Notes: generated from the letters alone by a model not told the origin. 64,000 bases of DNA from Pseudohongiella nitratireducens (GCF_001642735.1 NZ_LWHM01000001.1:1-64000), one strand, 5' to 3'; positions 1 to 7,766 are shown, counted from the first letter of the stretch. Program-made: numbers and translations.

Positions 1-353
1 AACGAGGACTCCGATGCCACATATACGCCCTGGTCCATCAATGCCGGTACGATCTGCGTCGGTGCCAGGTCTACAAAGGCCGTCAGGTTGCACAAATTTA
101 CGATCTGCTCTTTTTCCTGGTCACTGAGCTTGTTCGTCGGCGCTGGCCTCATGGCTTCGGGGCGCTGATCGGCCTGAACCTGACCGTCCTGATACCAGCG
201 TCGGTAGGTACGAAGGCCGATCTGCGCCTCAGCACAGGCCTTGTGCAGTCGCGCGCCGCTGCCTACTGCTTCGTGTATCAATTCTATAATAATCAGGCGC
301 TCTGGCAGCGCGGTCAGTCGTCCGCGTCGTTGTTCTCCCAGAGCGCATCCAGC
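1..353 (-). CDS. IS3-family transposase OrfB, N-terminal part (partial, edge of window)
   Basis: This is the start of the catalytic transposase subunit, read in the -1 frame relative to OrfA. The open frame from 353 down to 1 reads through segments such as LPERLIIIELIHEA, GARLHKACAEA and LRTYRRWYQDGQ, typical of the N-terminal HTH-like region that precedes the DDE integrase core in this family. No good start codon of its own is seen, which fits synthesis as an OrfAB fusion by frameshifting. The DDE core lies off the left edge, so activity cannot be judged. Confidence 0.8.
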
Positions 354-817
354 TTTTTTCGCAGCACCAGCAGCGCCGCGGTTTCTGCCAGTGCTTTCTC
401 TTTACGGCGCAGCTCCTTCTCAAGCTTTTTGATCTGCTGCTTATCCGCCTTTGACTGCTGCTTGAGCGTTTTATCCTGCTGCTCGGCACTTTGGAACCCG
501 GCCAGCGAAGCTTCTTTCCAGGCCTTTACCTGCTCGACGAACAGACCTTTCTGGCGACAATACTCATTAAGCTGAGCCTCGCTCATCGTGGCTGTTTCTA
601 TCACCGTGGCCAGCTTTGCTTCAGCTGACCACTGGTCTGTGTTATTTGGTTTGGGCCCCGGCACGGCGCGTCCTCTTAATCTGGCTTGCTTGCGCCAATT
701 ATAAAGGGTTGCTTCGCTGATGCCTTCAACTTTTGCCAGATCCGATACCGTCATGTTGTACGGCGGCAGTAACCGGCTCAAAACTGCTTCCTTACGCTCC
801 TGTGAAAATCGCGCCAC
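314..817 (-). CDS. IS3-family transposase OrfA
   Basis: A 167-residue protein with a GTG start at 817. Residues 1-60 form a transposase-type helix-turn-helix (SDLAKVEGISEATLYNWR is the recognition part), and residues about 110-155 are a Lys/Glu/Gln-rich coiled coil with heptad character, as usual for the OrfA dimerisation zipper. It binds the element ends and regulates transposition. It overlaps OrfB, and a slippery heptamer lies near its end. The protein looks intact. Its 5' end is directed at the truncated LysR gene. Confidence 0.85.
   Translation of the reverse strand: MARFSQERKEAVLSRLLPPYNMTVSDLAKVEGISEATLYNWRKQARLRGRAVPGPKPNNTDQWSAEAKLATVIETATMSEAQLNEYCRQKGLFVEQVKAWKEASLAGFQSAEQQDKTLKQQSKADKQQIKKLEKELRRKEKALAETAALLVLRKKLDALWENNDADD
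353..359 (-). promoter_or_regulatory. Programmed -1 frameshift slippery heptamer A_AAA_AAG
   Basis: On the minus strand OrfA reads CGA AAA AAG, so the heptamer is in the exact zero-frame phase needed for tandem slippage. After a -1 shift the frame continues without a stop into OrfB. This is the classical IS3-family signal. I did not identify a downstream pseudoknot or stimulatory hairpin. Confidence 0.85.
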
Positions 818-860
818 TCATATTCTCAATCCGCCCATCTGGTAAAAGTAGATGGTGTCA

Positions 861-1658
861 ACTATCCTGCCAGAGCGGGACCGTAATACGCGGAAAATTG
901 CACTGACAGAAGCCGGCGAGGTTTTCTATCAGGGCTGCAAGGACACTCTGGCGACGCTGGAAAAGACGCAGCAGCAACTCAATGACCTGAAGCGTACTTC
1001 CACCGGCGATCTGCGTATTGCCAGCCCGGCCGGGATTTCCTGCTGTGGCATGCTCGGTGCTCCTTTGAAAGGACTGATCGAATCCAACCCGACGTTAAAT
1101 GTACAGCTGATCGTCAAGGATGAGCCGGTCGACCTGGTCAGTGAAAGAATTGACCTGGCATTGGTGGTTAGAATCGGGTCCCTGCCTGACTCCAGACTCA
1201 TCGCCAGAAAACTGGTGAACTGGCAGCAGTCCCTGGTGGCAACACCTGAATTTCTTGAGCGAAACGGACTGGATCCGGCAGTGGCCATCAATGACCCGGC
1301 AGCGCTGGCGCCATTGAACTATCTTTGTCATGAAATCCTGCTCAGCGAAAACTATCTGATCAGTCGTGGAGACACACAAGCGAAACTGTCATTGTCACCA
1401 AGACTAGTGGTCAATAACATGCAAACGCTGATTGGTCTGGTCAAGGAAAGTGTGGGCATGGCACGTCTGCCCCAACCTGAAATTCATCAGGAGTTGCGCA
1501 CAGGCAGATTGATTGCCCTGTTGCCGGATTGGGATATGCCGCCGGCAACCGTGTACGCAGTCACCAGTCAACGTGAGTCGCAACCGCTGAAAGTACGCGC
1601 GGCGCTGGAAGCATTGAGCCAGGCTTTCCAGGACCATGTTGCACGAACGGCCAGCTAG
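861..1658 (+). pseudogene. LysR-type transcriptional regulator, 5'-truncated by IS insertion
   Basis: The readable protein begins at the wing that follows the recognition helix in LysR regulators (ERDRNTRKIALTEAGEVFY) and continues through the linker helix and the whole effector-binding domain. About 55-60 N-terminal residues, including the winged helix-turn-helix, are absent. An ATG at 852 lies in or next to the IS end and would give a 268-residue product without DNA-binding capacity. The upstream half should lie beyond the other IS end if this is a simple insertion. Its regulatory target is unknown. It converges on hslO. Confidence 0.85.
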
Positions 1659-1695
1659 TGCTGGCTATTGCTATTGCCTGCCTGAAAACTGCCAG

Positions 1696-2562
1696 TCAGT
1701 GAACCGTATTGTTTTCCGGATTCAGTAACAGATTCGCTTCAGAGGCATCAAACTGATACTCGGTTCCACAGAACTCACAGGCGACATTTACAGCCCCGTG
1801 CTCGGCAATAATCGAGTCTACTTCTTCCTTGCCAATAGAGACCAGTGCCTGTGCCGTGCGCTCGCGTGAACAGCTGCAGCGATAGACAAATTCCTTGGGC
1901 TCAAACAGTGACACCTGTTCCTGGTGAAACAGGCGATGCAACAGCTCTTCAGCCGGCAAGTCCAGCAGTTCCTGTTGGGTCAATGTTTTCGCCAGGACCA
2001 TCAGGTGCTGCCAGGTGTCAGCCCGTTCTTCGGTTGTCTGCTTATTGGCTGGCAGTTGCTGCAGCATGATACCGCAGGCTTTTTGCCCATCCACGGCAAA
2101 CAGGAACCAGCTCTGCAATTGCTCGGACTGTTCAAAATAGCCTTCCAGTGACTTGCCCAGGCTCTCCTCGGAAAGTTGTACAACACCTTGGTAAGGCTCA
2201 CTGCGACGCGAGTCCACGGTAATGGTCAACACACCCTGCCCGGTCAGCTCACTGAACTTGTCACTGGCGGGTGGTTCCTCGAAGCGGGCAATTCCTCTGA
2301 CCTCTCCTTCGCTGGTGCACTCCGCCATGATCAGGCTCAATTCACCATCACCACGAACCTGTAACACTAACCGGCCCTCGTACTTGATGCCCGATGCCAG
2401 CAGCACTGAAGCGGCGAGAAACTCACCCAGTTGCTCTTTTACAACGGCTGGGTACTCATGATTACCGACGGTTTGCTGATAACTGTCTGTCAGATTGACA
2501 ATTTCGCCACGCACATCCACATCGGCGAACAGAAATCGCTGGCATTGATCGGTATTAGACAT
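1696..2562 (-). CDS. hslO: Hsp33 redox-regulated chaperone
   Basis: Cytoplasmic holdase activated by oxidation. About 288 residues, normal for the family. The C-terminal redox switch is present: a CxC pair in YRCSCSRE and, about 30 residues later, a CxxC in ACEFCGTEY, which together bind zinc in the reduced protein. The start at 2562 (MSNTDQ) is preferred over the in-frame GTG at 2574 because GGAGAG sits 4 bases upstream of that ATG and Hsp33 proteins start near this point. It follows trpE(G) by about 32 bases on the same strand, so cotranscription is possible. Confidence 0.93.
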   Translation of the reverse strand: MSNTDQCQRFLFADVDVRGEIVNLTDSYQQTVGNHEYPAVVKEQLGEFLAASVLLASGIKYEGRLVLQVRGDGELSLIMAECTSEGEVRGIARFEEPPASDKFSELTGQGVLTITVDSRRSEPYQGVVQLSEESLGKSLEGYFEQSEQLQSWFLFAVDGQKACGIMLQQLPANKQTTEERADTWQHLMVLAKTLTQQELLDLPAEELLHRLFHQEQVSLFEPKEFVYRCSCSRERTAQALVSIGKEEVDSIIAEHGAVNVACEFCGTEYQFDASEANLLLNPENNTVH

Positions 2563-2594
2563 GAGACTCTCCACTATCGGTTTGAATGGCTATT

Positions 2595-4919
2595 TTACGC
2601 TGCCCCTCGTCGGATTGCATCACTGCCGCTGTCATTCCTTATATAGCTGTTTTTGCATCCTGTTCTGGATTGCGAGTCCAGCGACGACGCCAGGCTGCGC
2701 AAAAGATTCGCCACTACCTTTTGTACAAAGGCATTGCCATCAGCCGCCACATCACTACTGCTGCTCAGGATCGACTCAGGGTGAAACTGCACTGCTGTCC
2801 ATGGCAGCGCCCGGTGCCGTATGCTCATGGGAATACCTTCCGCCAGAGTACGCGAGGTCACTTCAAGTACTTCAGGTACCTGGCTGGCAATCAGAGAATG
2901 ATATCGCCCTGCCAGAAACACGCTCTCCACGTCCGTAAACAAACTGTCGCCCTGATGACAGACTTGCGAGCTGGCGCCATGCACAGGGCGTGGCAGCACT
3001 GTTAACGAACCTCCACAATAGCTCACCATGGCCTGCATGCCCAGACAAACACCGAACACCGGCAGCCCATACAGCTCACACAATGCCAGCGTCTCATGAC
3101 AGGAAAAATCTTCCGGTGTACCCGGGCCTGGGGACATCACCACCAGATCAAATTCATGCTGCTGTAATGCTCGTCTTGCCGAGTCGGGACGACGCGTTTC
3201 CACCGTCATTCCCAGGGCACGAAAAGCGGCTGACAGGGAATGAATAAAGGAGTCTTCGTGATCAACCACGAGAACCCGCCCAGCAAACTGATTGTTAGTT
3301 GTCGTGAGTTTATTGCGCTGCTGACTTTCCAGACCTGCTCCCGAGGCATTGACGCCATGGCTGTCAGGCGTCAATGCTGACAGCAAGGCCAAGGCTTTCA
3401 GCCGGGTCTCTGCTTCTTCTTCCTCAGGCGAAGAATGCGCCAGCAGCGTGGCACCGGCTCTGACATGAGCCAGCCCGTCCTTAACCTGAACTGTGCGAAT
3501 CGTCAGTCCGGTATCAACATCGCCATTGGCCGAGAGAAAGCCAAAACAGCCGCCATACCATCCTCTGGCACTGTGCTCATGTTGTTCAATAAATGACATC
3601 GCCGCACGTTTCGGTGCGCCCGTTACCGTGACAGCCCAGCAGTGTGATAACAACGCATCCAGGCCATCCAGGTCGTCTCGCAGCTGACCTTCGACATGAT
3701 CCACGGTATGAATCAGCCGTGAATAGGTTTCAATCTGACGCCTGCCCAGCAATTTCACACTGCCCGCTTCGCAGACCCGGTTCTTGTCATTGCGATCCAC
3801 ATCGGTACACATGGTCAGCTCGACTTCATCCTTGTGCGAGTTCAACAGTCGCTTGATCTGTTCAGCATCCTCGATGGGTGTGTTACCGCGCTCGATTGTC
3901 CCTGAAATCGGACAACTTTCAACCCGCTTGCCTGACACACGCACAAACATTTCCGGGGAAGCTGAAATCAGAAACTCGCCAGCACCGAAGTTAATCAGTG
4001 CCGCATAAGGGGAAGGGTTCTCTGTGAGAAGTTTCTGGAAGACAGTGGAAGGTTTGACACGCAATGATTGCGTAAATGTTCGAGATGGCACAACCTCAAA
4101 CAGATTGCCTTTGGCAATCTCTGACAAAGCAGATTTTACGACATCCTGATAAGCCATTGCGGTGTGATCATTGATAATCCCATCTTCACCAGACAAAGCA
4201 CCCTCTTGCACCGCTGGTTTCTGCCTGGCTGTTTGCCGACGCAATCCGCCTGTAGTCTCTTGCCGCCCTGTTTTATCCGTAACAATAAAATCATACTGAT
4301 AAATTTTGCCCTGCCCGGTGACAGGGTCGACCTGCAAAATTTCATCAGGCAAATAAAAGGTGAGATCCTGTTGTTTGTCACTTCGTTGCAGGTGGCGTTG
4401 AATGGCATCAAACTGAAAGGCCATGTCATAGGCGAAAGCGCCATAAAGCCCCAGGCAGCTTTCTTCAGGATGCTGAAACAACGCTAGCAAATGTCTTAAC
4501 AGTGGCACTGCGCCGGCCGTTTTGCTTCGCTCCTCTTCAATCACATCCTGTTTGAGCTGTGGTTTGATGGCACAACGAAGGGAATCACTCCGAACCTCTA
4601 GCTGATCTACATGCGCCGCCAATACCATCTGGATAGCGGGCAGCAACACGACACCGCGTTTGTTCAGTGCTGCTACGGTCAGCGTTTCCGCATTGGCAGT
4701 CACCATCAGCGGCGGGTTGATAAAGGCGAGATCGCGTTTTCGGTATCGCCCGGGGAATTCCATGGCGCAGGTAAAACGCATGCCACGCTCATGATCGAGC
4801 TGTTTTGTTAGTTGTGAAATTTTTTGCTGCCCATCGCAGACCTGTATCCGGCGCTCGACCTGCAAACACGGGTGGGATCGATAGCGAAAACAGTCTGATT
4901 GATGGTTTGAAACATTCAT
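2595..4919 (-). CDS. trpE(G): Fused anthranilate synthase, TrpE and glutamine amidotransferase domains
   Basis: Converts chorismate and glutamine to anthranilate, the first step of tryptophan synthesis. About 774 residues. The N-terminal ~520 residues are a TrpE-type chorismate-utilising domain (DRNDKNRVC at ~375-383, VTGAPKRAAM at ~431). After a short low-complexity linker comes a class I glutamine amidotransferase (GVCLGMQ with nucleophile Cys ~625, QFHPES ~711-716). Single-chain fusions of this type are best known from Rhizobium and Azospirillum; PhzE has similar architecture, but no phenazine genes are nearby. The ATG at 4919 has GGAG 8 bases upstream and is preferred to GTG 4946. A leader peptide with Trp codons lies upstream. 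Confidence 0.92.
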   Translation of the reverse strand: MNVSNHQSDCFRYRSHPCLQVERRIQVCDGQQKISQLTKQLDHERGMRFTCAMEFPGRYRKRDLAFINPPLMVTANAETLTVAALNKRGVVLLPAIQMVLAAHVDQLEVRSDSLRCAIKPQLKQDVIEEERSKTAGAVPLLRHLLALFQHPEESCLGLYGAFAYDMAFQFDAIQRHLQRSDKQQDLTFYLPDEILQVDPVTGQGKIYQYDFIVTDKTGRQETTGGLRRQTARQKPAVQEGALSGEDGIINDHTAMAYQDVVKSALSEIAKGNLFEVVPSRTFTQSLRVKPSTVFQKLLTENPSPYAALINFGAGEFLISASPEMFVRVSGKRVESCPISGTIERGNTPIEDAEQIKRLLNSHKDEVELTMCTDVDRNDKNRVCEAGSVKLLGRRQIETYSRLIHTVDHVEGQLRDDLDGLDALLSHCWAVTVTGAPKRAAMSFIEQHEHSARGWYGGCFGFLSANGDVDTGLTIRTVQVKDGLAHVRAGATLLAHSSPEEEEAETRLKALALLSALTPDSHGVNASGAGLESQQRNKLTTTNNQFAGRVLVVDHEDSFIHSLSAAFRALGMTVETRRPDSARRALQQHEFDLVVMSPGPGTPEDFSCHETLALCELYGLPVFGVCLGMQAMVSYCGGSLTVLPRPVHGASSQVCHQGDSLFTDVESVFLAGRYHSLIASQVPEVLEVTSRTLAEGIPMSIRHRALPWTAVQFHPESILSSSSDVAADGNAFVQKVVANLLRSLASSLDSQSRTGCKNSYIRNDSGSDAIRRGAA

Positions 4920-5014
4920 GATCAAAATCTCCAGTCTCGGCTGCACCGAATCTCGGAAAGCGTTCTGATCAATGACTGTCTGGGAGGTGTTGCGAAGGTT
5001 TTTCAGACATGAAG

Positions 5015-5109
5015 CAGGCCGCCTACCGGATGCGGGCAGCCTGAAAAATGTGTGTTCAGGTTTTTAAAAGATCTGTCGCTGAGTCAGCAAGCAGACATCA
5101 ACCTGATGT
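5015..5109 (-). promoter_or_regulatory. Attenuator-like alternative hairpins upstream of trpE(G)
   Basis: On the minus strand between the leader peptide and trpE(G) there are three stems. A 6-bp stem pairs 5104-5109 with 5095-5100 around a 3-base loop. A 5-bp stem pairs 5056-5060 with 5040-5044. A GC-rich 9-bp stem with one G-T pair joins 5035-5043 to 5015-5023. The second and third share bases 5040-5043 and so exclude each other, as antiterminator and terminator would. The run after the third stem is only weakly U-rich, so this may not be a standard intrinsic terminator. Confidence 0.55.
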
Positions 5110-5132
5110 TGTTTACATGTTTTCTGACGGCC

Positions 5133-5177
5133 CTAGTTGAAGTACCACCAGAAAAACACGGTATTTAGTCTGTTCAT
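5133..5177 (-). CDS. trpL: trp leader peptide, 14 residues with tandem Trp codons
   Basis: A short frame in front of trpE(G) encodes MNRLNTVFFWWYFN. Two adjacent TGG codons occupy 5145-5150 and are flanked by Phe and Tyr codons, with a TAG stop at 5133-5135. Position, length and tandem Trp codons are those of a transcription-attenuation leader, where ribosome stalling at low Trp-tRNA prevents terminator formation. No Shine-Dalgarno sequence is seen, and the putative promoter would start transcripts within a few bases of the ATG, so the peptide could be translated from a nearly leaderless RNA. The sequence is clear; the regulatory function is inferred. Confidence 0.75.
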   Translation of the reverse strand: MNRLNTVFFWWYFN

Positions 5178-5185
5178 GGGGCGCG

Positions 5186-5214
5186 ATTTTGCGCCTGCAA
5201 TGTCAAGCTGTCAA
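5186..5214 (-). promoter_or_regulatory. Predicted sigma-70 promoter for the trp leader and trpE(G)
   Basis: Minus-strand TTGACA (5214-5209), a 17-base spacer and CAAAAT (5191-5186). The -35 is a perfect match and the spacing is optimal. The transcription start would fall near 5179, just before the leader ATG. Confidence 0.6.
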
Positions 5215-5306
5215 GTGTCATGGATCACCTGCTGCATTGCTCTGAGCTCAAAGATCGATTTAAATAGACAGCTCATAACAAGAACAAACTGTCAAAAGGT
5301 AATGCC

Positions 5307-6557
5307 ATGCCATCGTTCAAGTCCATGCTAATCCTGCTTGTCACAGTCATGCCTGTCCTGGCCCCAGGCACTGACGCGCAAGCTCAGTCCGCCGCTGGCA
5401 CAACGATTACTCCCTTCGAGATTGCAATTCCAGAACAAGCTATCACGGACTTGCACCGGCGCCTGGAGATGGCACGCCTGCCCGCACAGATTCCTGATAC
5501 CGGCTGGGAATACGGGACGAATTCGCAATACCTTAAAGAGCTTGTTGAATATTGGCGTAACGAGTTCGATTGGCGGCAACAGGAAGAAGAGCTCAATGCT
5601 TTTGATCAATACATGACCATCATTGATGGTGTGGCGATTCATTTTATCCATCAGCGCTCCTCTAATCCGGATGCCACTCCATTGATGATCACCCATGGTT
5701 GGCCCGGCTCCATCGCCGAGTTTCGTCATATCATCGGCCCTTTAACGGAGCCGCAAAATTATGGTGGTAACGCTGAAGACGCCTTTCACGTCATCGCACC
5801 CAGCCTGCCCGGATTTGGTTTCTCCGGTGCCCCACAGGAACGTGGCTACAACCCCGAGCGCATGGCGCAAACACTGGCCGCATTGATGCAGCGACTGGGC
5901 TATGAACGCTACGGGTTGCAAGGCGGAGACTGGGGAGCCATTATCAATCGCATACATGCCGACCAGTTTGCTGAGCACGTGATCGGTCTGCACTCCAATT
6001 TTGTTCTGGCCAGCCCACCGGAAGATCCGGCCGTCCGTGACGCGGCTACTGAAGCCGAAATGACAGCCCGCACCGCCCGTCAGGCCTACATGGCCAACGA
6101 AGTCGGTTATCAGCAGATCCAGGGGACGAAACCACAAACCCTGGGCGTCGGGCTGAACGACTCTCCCGCCGGACTGGCTGCCTGGATCGTTGAGAAATTT
6201 CACGGTTGGAGTGATATTGACCAGCAAAGCGTGCATGGCCTGGACGCCAAATTCAGCAAGGACGACATGCTCACCGACATCAGCCTGTACTGGTTTACTG
6301 CCAGCATCACCTCCTCGGCGCGCATTTACTACGAAAGCCGGCACGTCGCCATGCAGGAGCCGCTCGGTTATGTTGATGTTCCCACCGCCGGTGCCATTTT
6401 TCCGAAGGAGATCTATCTCACTCCCCGGCGCTGGGCAGAGGAGCAATACAATATCGTTCGCTGGACACCGATGCCCCGAGGCGGCCACTTCGCGGCCATG
6501 GAAGAACCCGAATTGTTACTGGAAGATATTCGGGCTTTCTATCGCAGCCTGCGCTAG
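5307..6557 (+). CDS. Epoxide hydrolase family alpha/beta hydrolase with signal peptide
   Basis: About 416 residues. Residues 1-27 form a signal peptide ending near AQAQS, so the enzyme is probably periplasmic. Residues ~35-145 are the epoxide hydrolase N-terminal (EHN) domain, followed by an alpha/beta hydrolase fold. The oxyanion motif HGWPGS, the nucleophile Asp in GGDWGA and the late His in RGGHFAAME are all visible. Enzymes of this family open epoxides through a covalent aspartyl ester, like microsomal and juvenile-hormone epoxide hydrolases. The substrate cannot be told. It is divergent from the trp promoter and converges on the SDR gene 19 bases downstream. Confidence 0.88.
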   Translation: MPSFKSMLILLVTVMPVLAPGTDAQAQSAAGTTITPFEIAIPEQAITDLHRRLEMARLPAQIPDTGWEYGTNSQYLKELVEYWRNEFDWRQQEEELNAFDQYMTIIDGVAIHFIHQRSSNPDATPLMITHGWPGSIAEFRHIIGPLTEPQNYGGNAEDAFHVIAPSLPGFGFSGAPQERGYNPERMAQTLAALMQRLGYERYGLQGGDWGAIINRIHADQFAEHVIGLHSNFVLASPPEDPAVRDAATEAEMTARTARQAYMANEVGYQQIQGTKPQTLGVGLNDSPAGLAAWIVEKFHGWSDIDQQSVHGLDAKFSKDDMLTDISLYWFTASITSSARIYYESRHVAMQEPLGYVDVPTAGAIFPKEIYLTPRRWAEEQYNIVRWTPMPRGGHFAAMEEPELLLEDIRAFYRSLR

Positions 6558-6576
6558 CAGGCTCAGGATAGGTGAC

Positions 6577-7266
6577 CTACCAGGGGATGCGTTTGCCATC
6601 GTAGGCAATGAACTGACCACTGTCGCTTGGCACTGCCTCAGCGATCACATTGAGCAACCCTGCCGCGCTTGTTGCCGTATCAATCAAACCGTTCGGCCCG
6701 CCCATTTCGGTACGTACCCAACCCGGATGCAGGCTCAGGGCAATAATATTCTGTTCACGCAAGTCCATCGCCAATGATTTGATTGCCTGATTGAGTGCAG
6801 CCTTGGCGGTTCGGTACATATACGAACCACCACTGCTGTTATCAGCAATTGAGCCCATTTTGGAACTGAGGAAAGCAATGTGCTTGCCCTCTCCGGCCAG
6901 CACGAACGGCAGCAATGCCTGTGTCAGCATCATGGGCGCCAGCAAATCAATTTCCATGACTTCGCGCCAGGGCTCTCTGCTCAAATTGCCCAGGACCGCA
7001 TCGCGAGGCCCGTAAATTCCGGCATTATTGATCAGGACATCGATCGTACTGCCATGCAGGCTCTCTACCAGCGCAGCAATATCATCTGGTTTACCAATAT
7101 CACACTGCACGACCTGTAGCTCACCCGCATTAGTCAGCGTATTCAGTTCACCCGCCTCGCCAGGATTGCGGCAGGTCGCGACGACCTGGTGACCTTGCGC
7201 CAGTATCTGGCGCGTTAACTCCAGACCAATGCCGCGATTCGCGCCTGTGATCAGATATCTGGACAT
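6577..7266 (-). CDS. Short-chain dehydrogenase/reductase (C-factor/CsgA-like)
   Basis: About 229 residues with a complete classical SDR core: the NAD(P)-binding TGANRGIG near the N-terminus, NNAGIYG, catalytic Ser in FLSSKMGS and the YxxxK pair in YMYRTAKAALN. The short length and overall pattern resemble CsgA/C-factor-type SDRs of unknown substrate. It probably acts in the cytoplasm. It faces the epoxide hydrolase tail to tail and is divergent from the Fur-box region, with about 170 bases between its start and the Fur box. Substrate unknown. Confidence 0.85.
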   Translation of the reverse strand: MSRYLITGANRGIGLELTRQILAQGHQVVATCRNPGEAGELNTLTNAGELQVVQCDIGKPDDIAALVESLHGSTIDVLINNAGIYGPRDAVLGNLSREPWREVMEIDLLAPMMLTQALLPFVLAGEGKHIAFLSSKMGSIADNSSGGSYMYRTAKAALNQAIKSLAMDLREQNIIALSLHPGWVRTEMGGPNGLIDTATSAAGLLNVIAEAVPSDSGQFIAYDGKRIPW

Positions 7267-7423
7267 GTAATAACTCCCCTCGCCTTAAAACCGTTGGTAT
7301 TCCGTTTGTTCGTTTAACGGAATCGTCTCAAATCAGCGTGATATTGCAAGTCTGATATATGAACTTGCTCGCCTGATGCGGATGCTCAGATCGGCTGAAA
7401 TTGCAAAAATGCGTAATAATTAC

Positions 7424-7456
7424 TTTACGTTTTAAATGGTAATGATTATCATTACC
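7424..7456 (+). promoter_or_regulatory. Fur box overlapping a predicted promoter
   Basis: Positions 7438-7456 read GGTAATGATTATCATTACC, a 19-base palindrome perfect except for its unavoidable centre base. It agrees with the Fur consensus GATAATGATAATCATTATC at 16 of 19 positions. A plausible promoter, TTTACG (7424-7429), 17 bases, TATCAT (7447-7452), has its -10 inside the box, so iron-loaded Fur would block it. The box lies 39 bases before the 84-residue gene at 7496. Confidence 0.85.
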
Positions 7457-7495
7457 ATAAAATAAAGCCATCATCATTAACCAGGAGTCCTGATT

Positions 7496-7750
7496 ATGTC
7501 CGGATATTTTATCTACGCCAGCCTGCACCAGGGTCGCCCTGCACTGGAAATTGTTGATGCGGACTCTCGTCAGGTTTGTTTGCAATGGGAGTATGGCCAT
7601 TCCGCTTCCCAGCAGACCCTCCCTGAGCGTGACAACCCAGCAGTAGATGAACTCAGCGAGTCCGAAATACAGCGCCTGTTTCGACGACTACTGTTGCTGA
7701 GCTGCCGCCAGTCATTGCACGGTCAGGATGAGCCTGAACAGAACAGCTAG
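7496..7750 (+). CDS. Small unrecognised protein, probably iron-regulated
   Basis: An 84-residue protein with an ATG start and an AGGAG Shine-Dalgarno 8 bases upstream. I do not recognise a family. The N-terminus (MSGYFIYASLHQGRPALEIVD) looks like beta strands; the middle carries a PERDNP turn; residues ~58-72 form an amphipathic Arg/Leu helix (IQRLFRRLLLL). There are two Cys and no signal peptide or membrane span. It is not HemP, which also sits behind Fur boxes but has a different sequence. The Fur box implies expression when iron is scarce. It is monocistronic, converging on a DMT transporter gene. Confidence 0.72.
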   Translation: MSGYFIYASLHQGRPALEIVDADSRQVCLQWEYGHSASQQTLPERDNPAVDELSESEIQRLFRRLLLLSCRQSLHGQDEPEQNS

Positions 7751-7766
7751 GGTCTGATAACAGGCC

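Larger units (their letters stand above)
1..860 (-). mobile_element. IS3-family insertion sequence, one end only (continues beyond left edge)
   Basis: Two overlapping minus-strand frames have IS3-family architecture: OrfA with an N-terminal helix-turn-helix and a coiled coil, then OrfB in the -1 frame. OrfB runs off the left edge, so only the OrfA-proximal end is present. The exact terminus was not proved because the second inverted repeat is not in the window. A terminus of the TG...CA type would place the end at about 860, just where homology to a LysR-type regulator begins. The placement between 850 and 868 is inference; the family assignment is well supported. Confidence 0.85.

Noticed and set aside
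2595-4919. PhzE-type phenazine enzyme
   Set aside because: Although PhzE shares the two-domain architecture, no phz genes lie nearby and a trp leader precedes the gene, which fits tryptophan synthesis.
5742-6488. 248-residue minus-strand frame opposite the epoxide hydrolase
   Set aside because: Antisense shadow of a well-supported gene; no motif or ribosome site.
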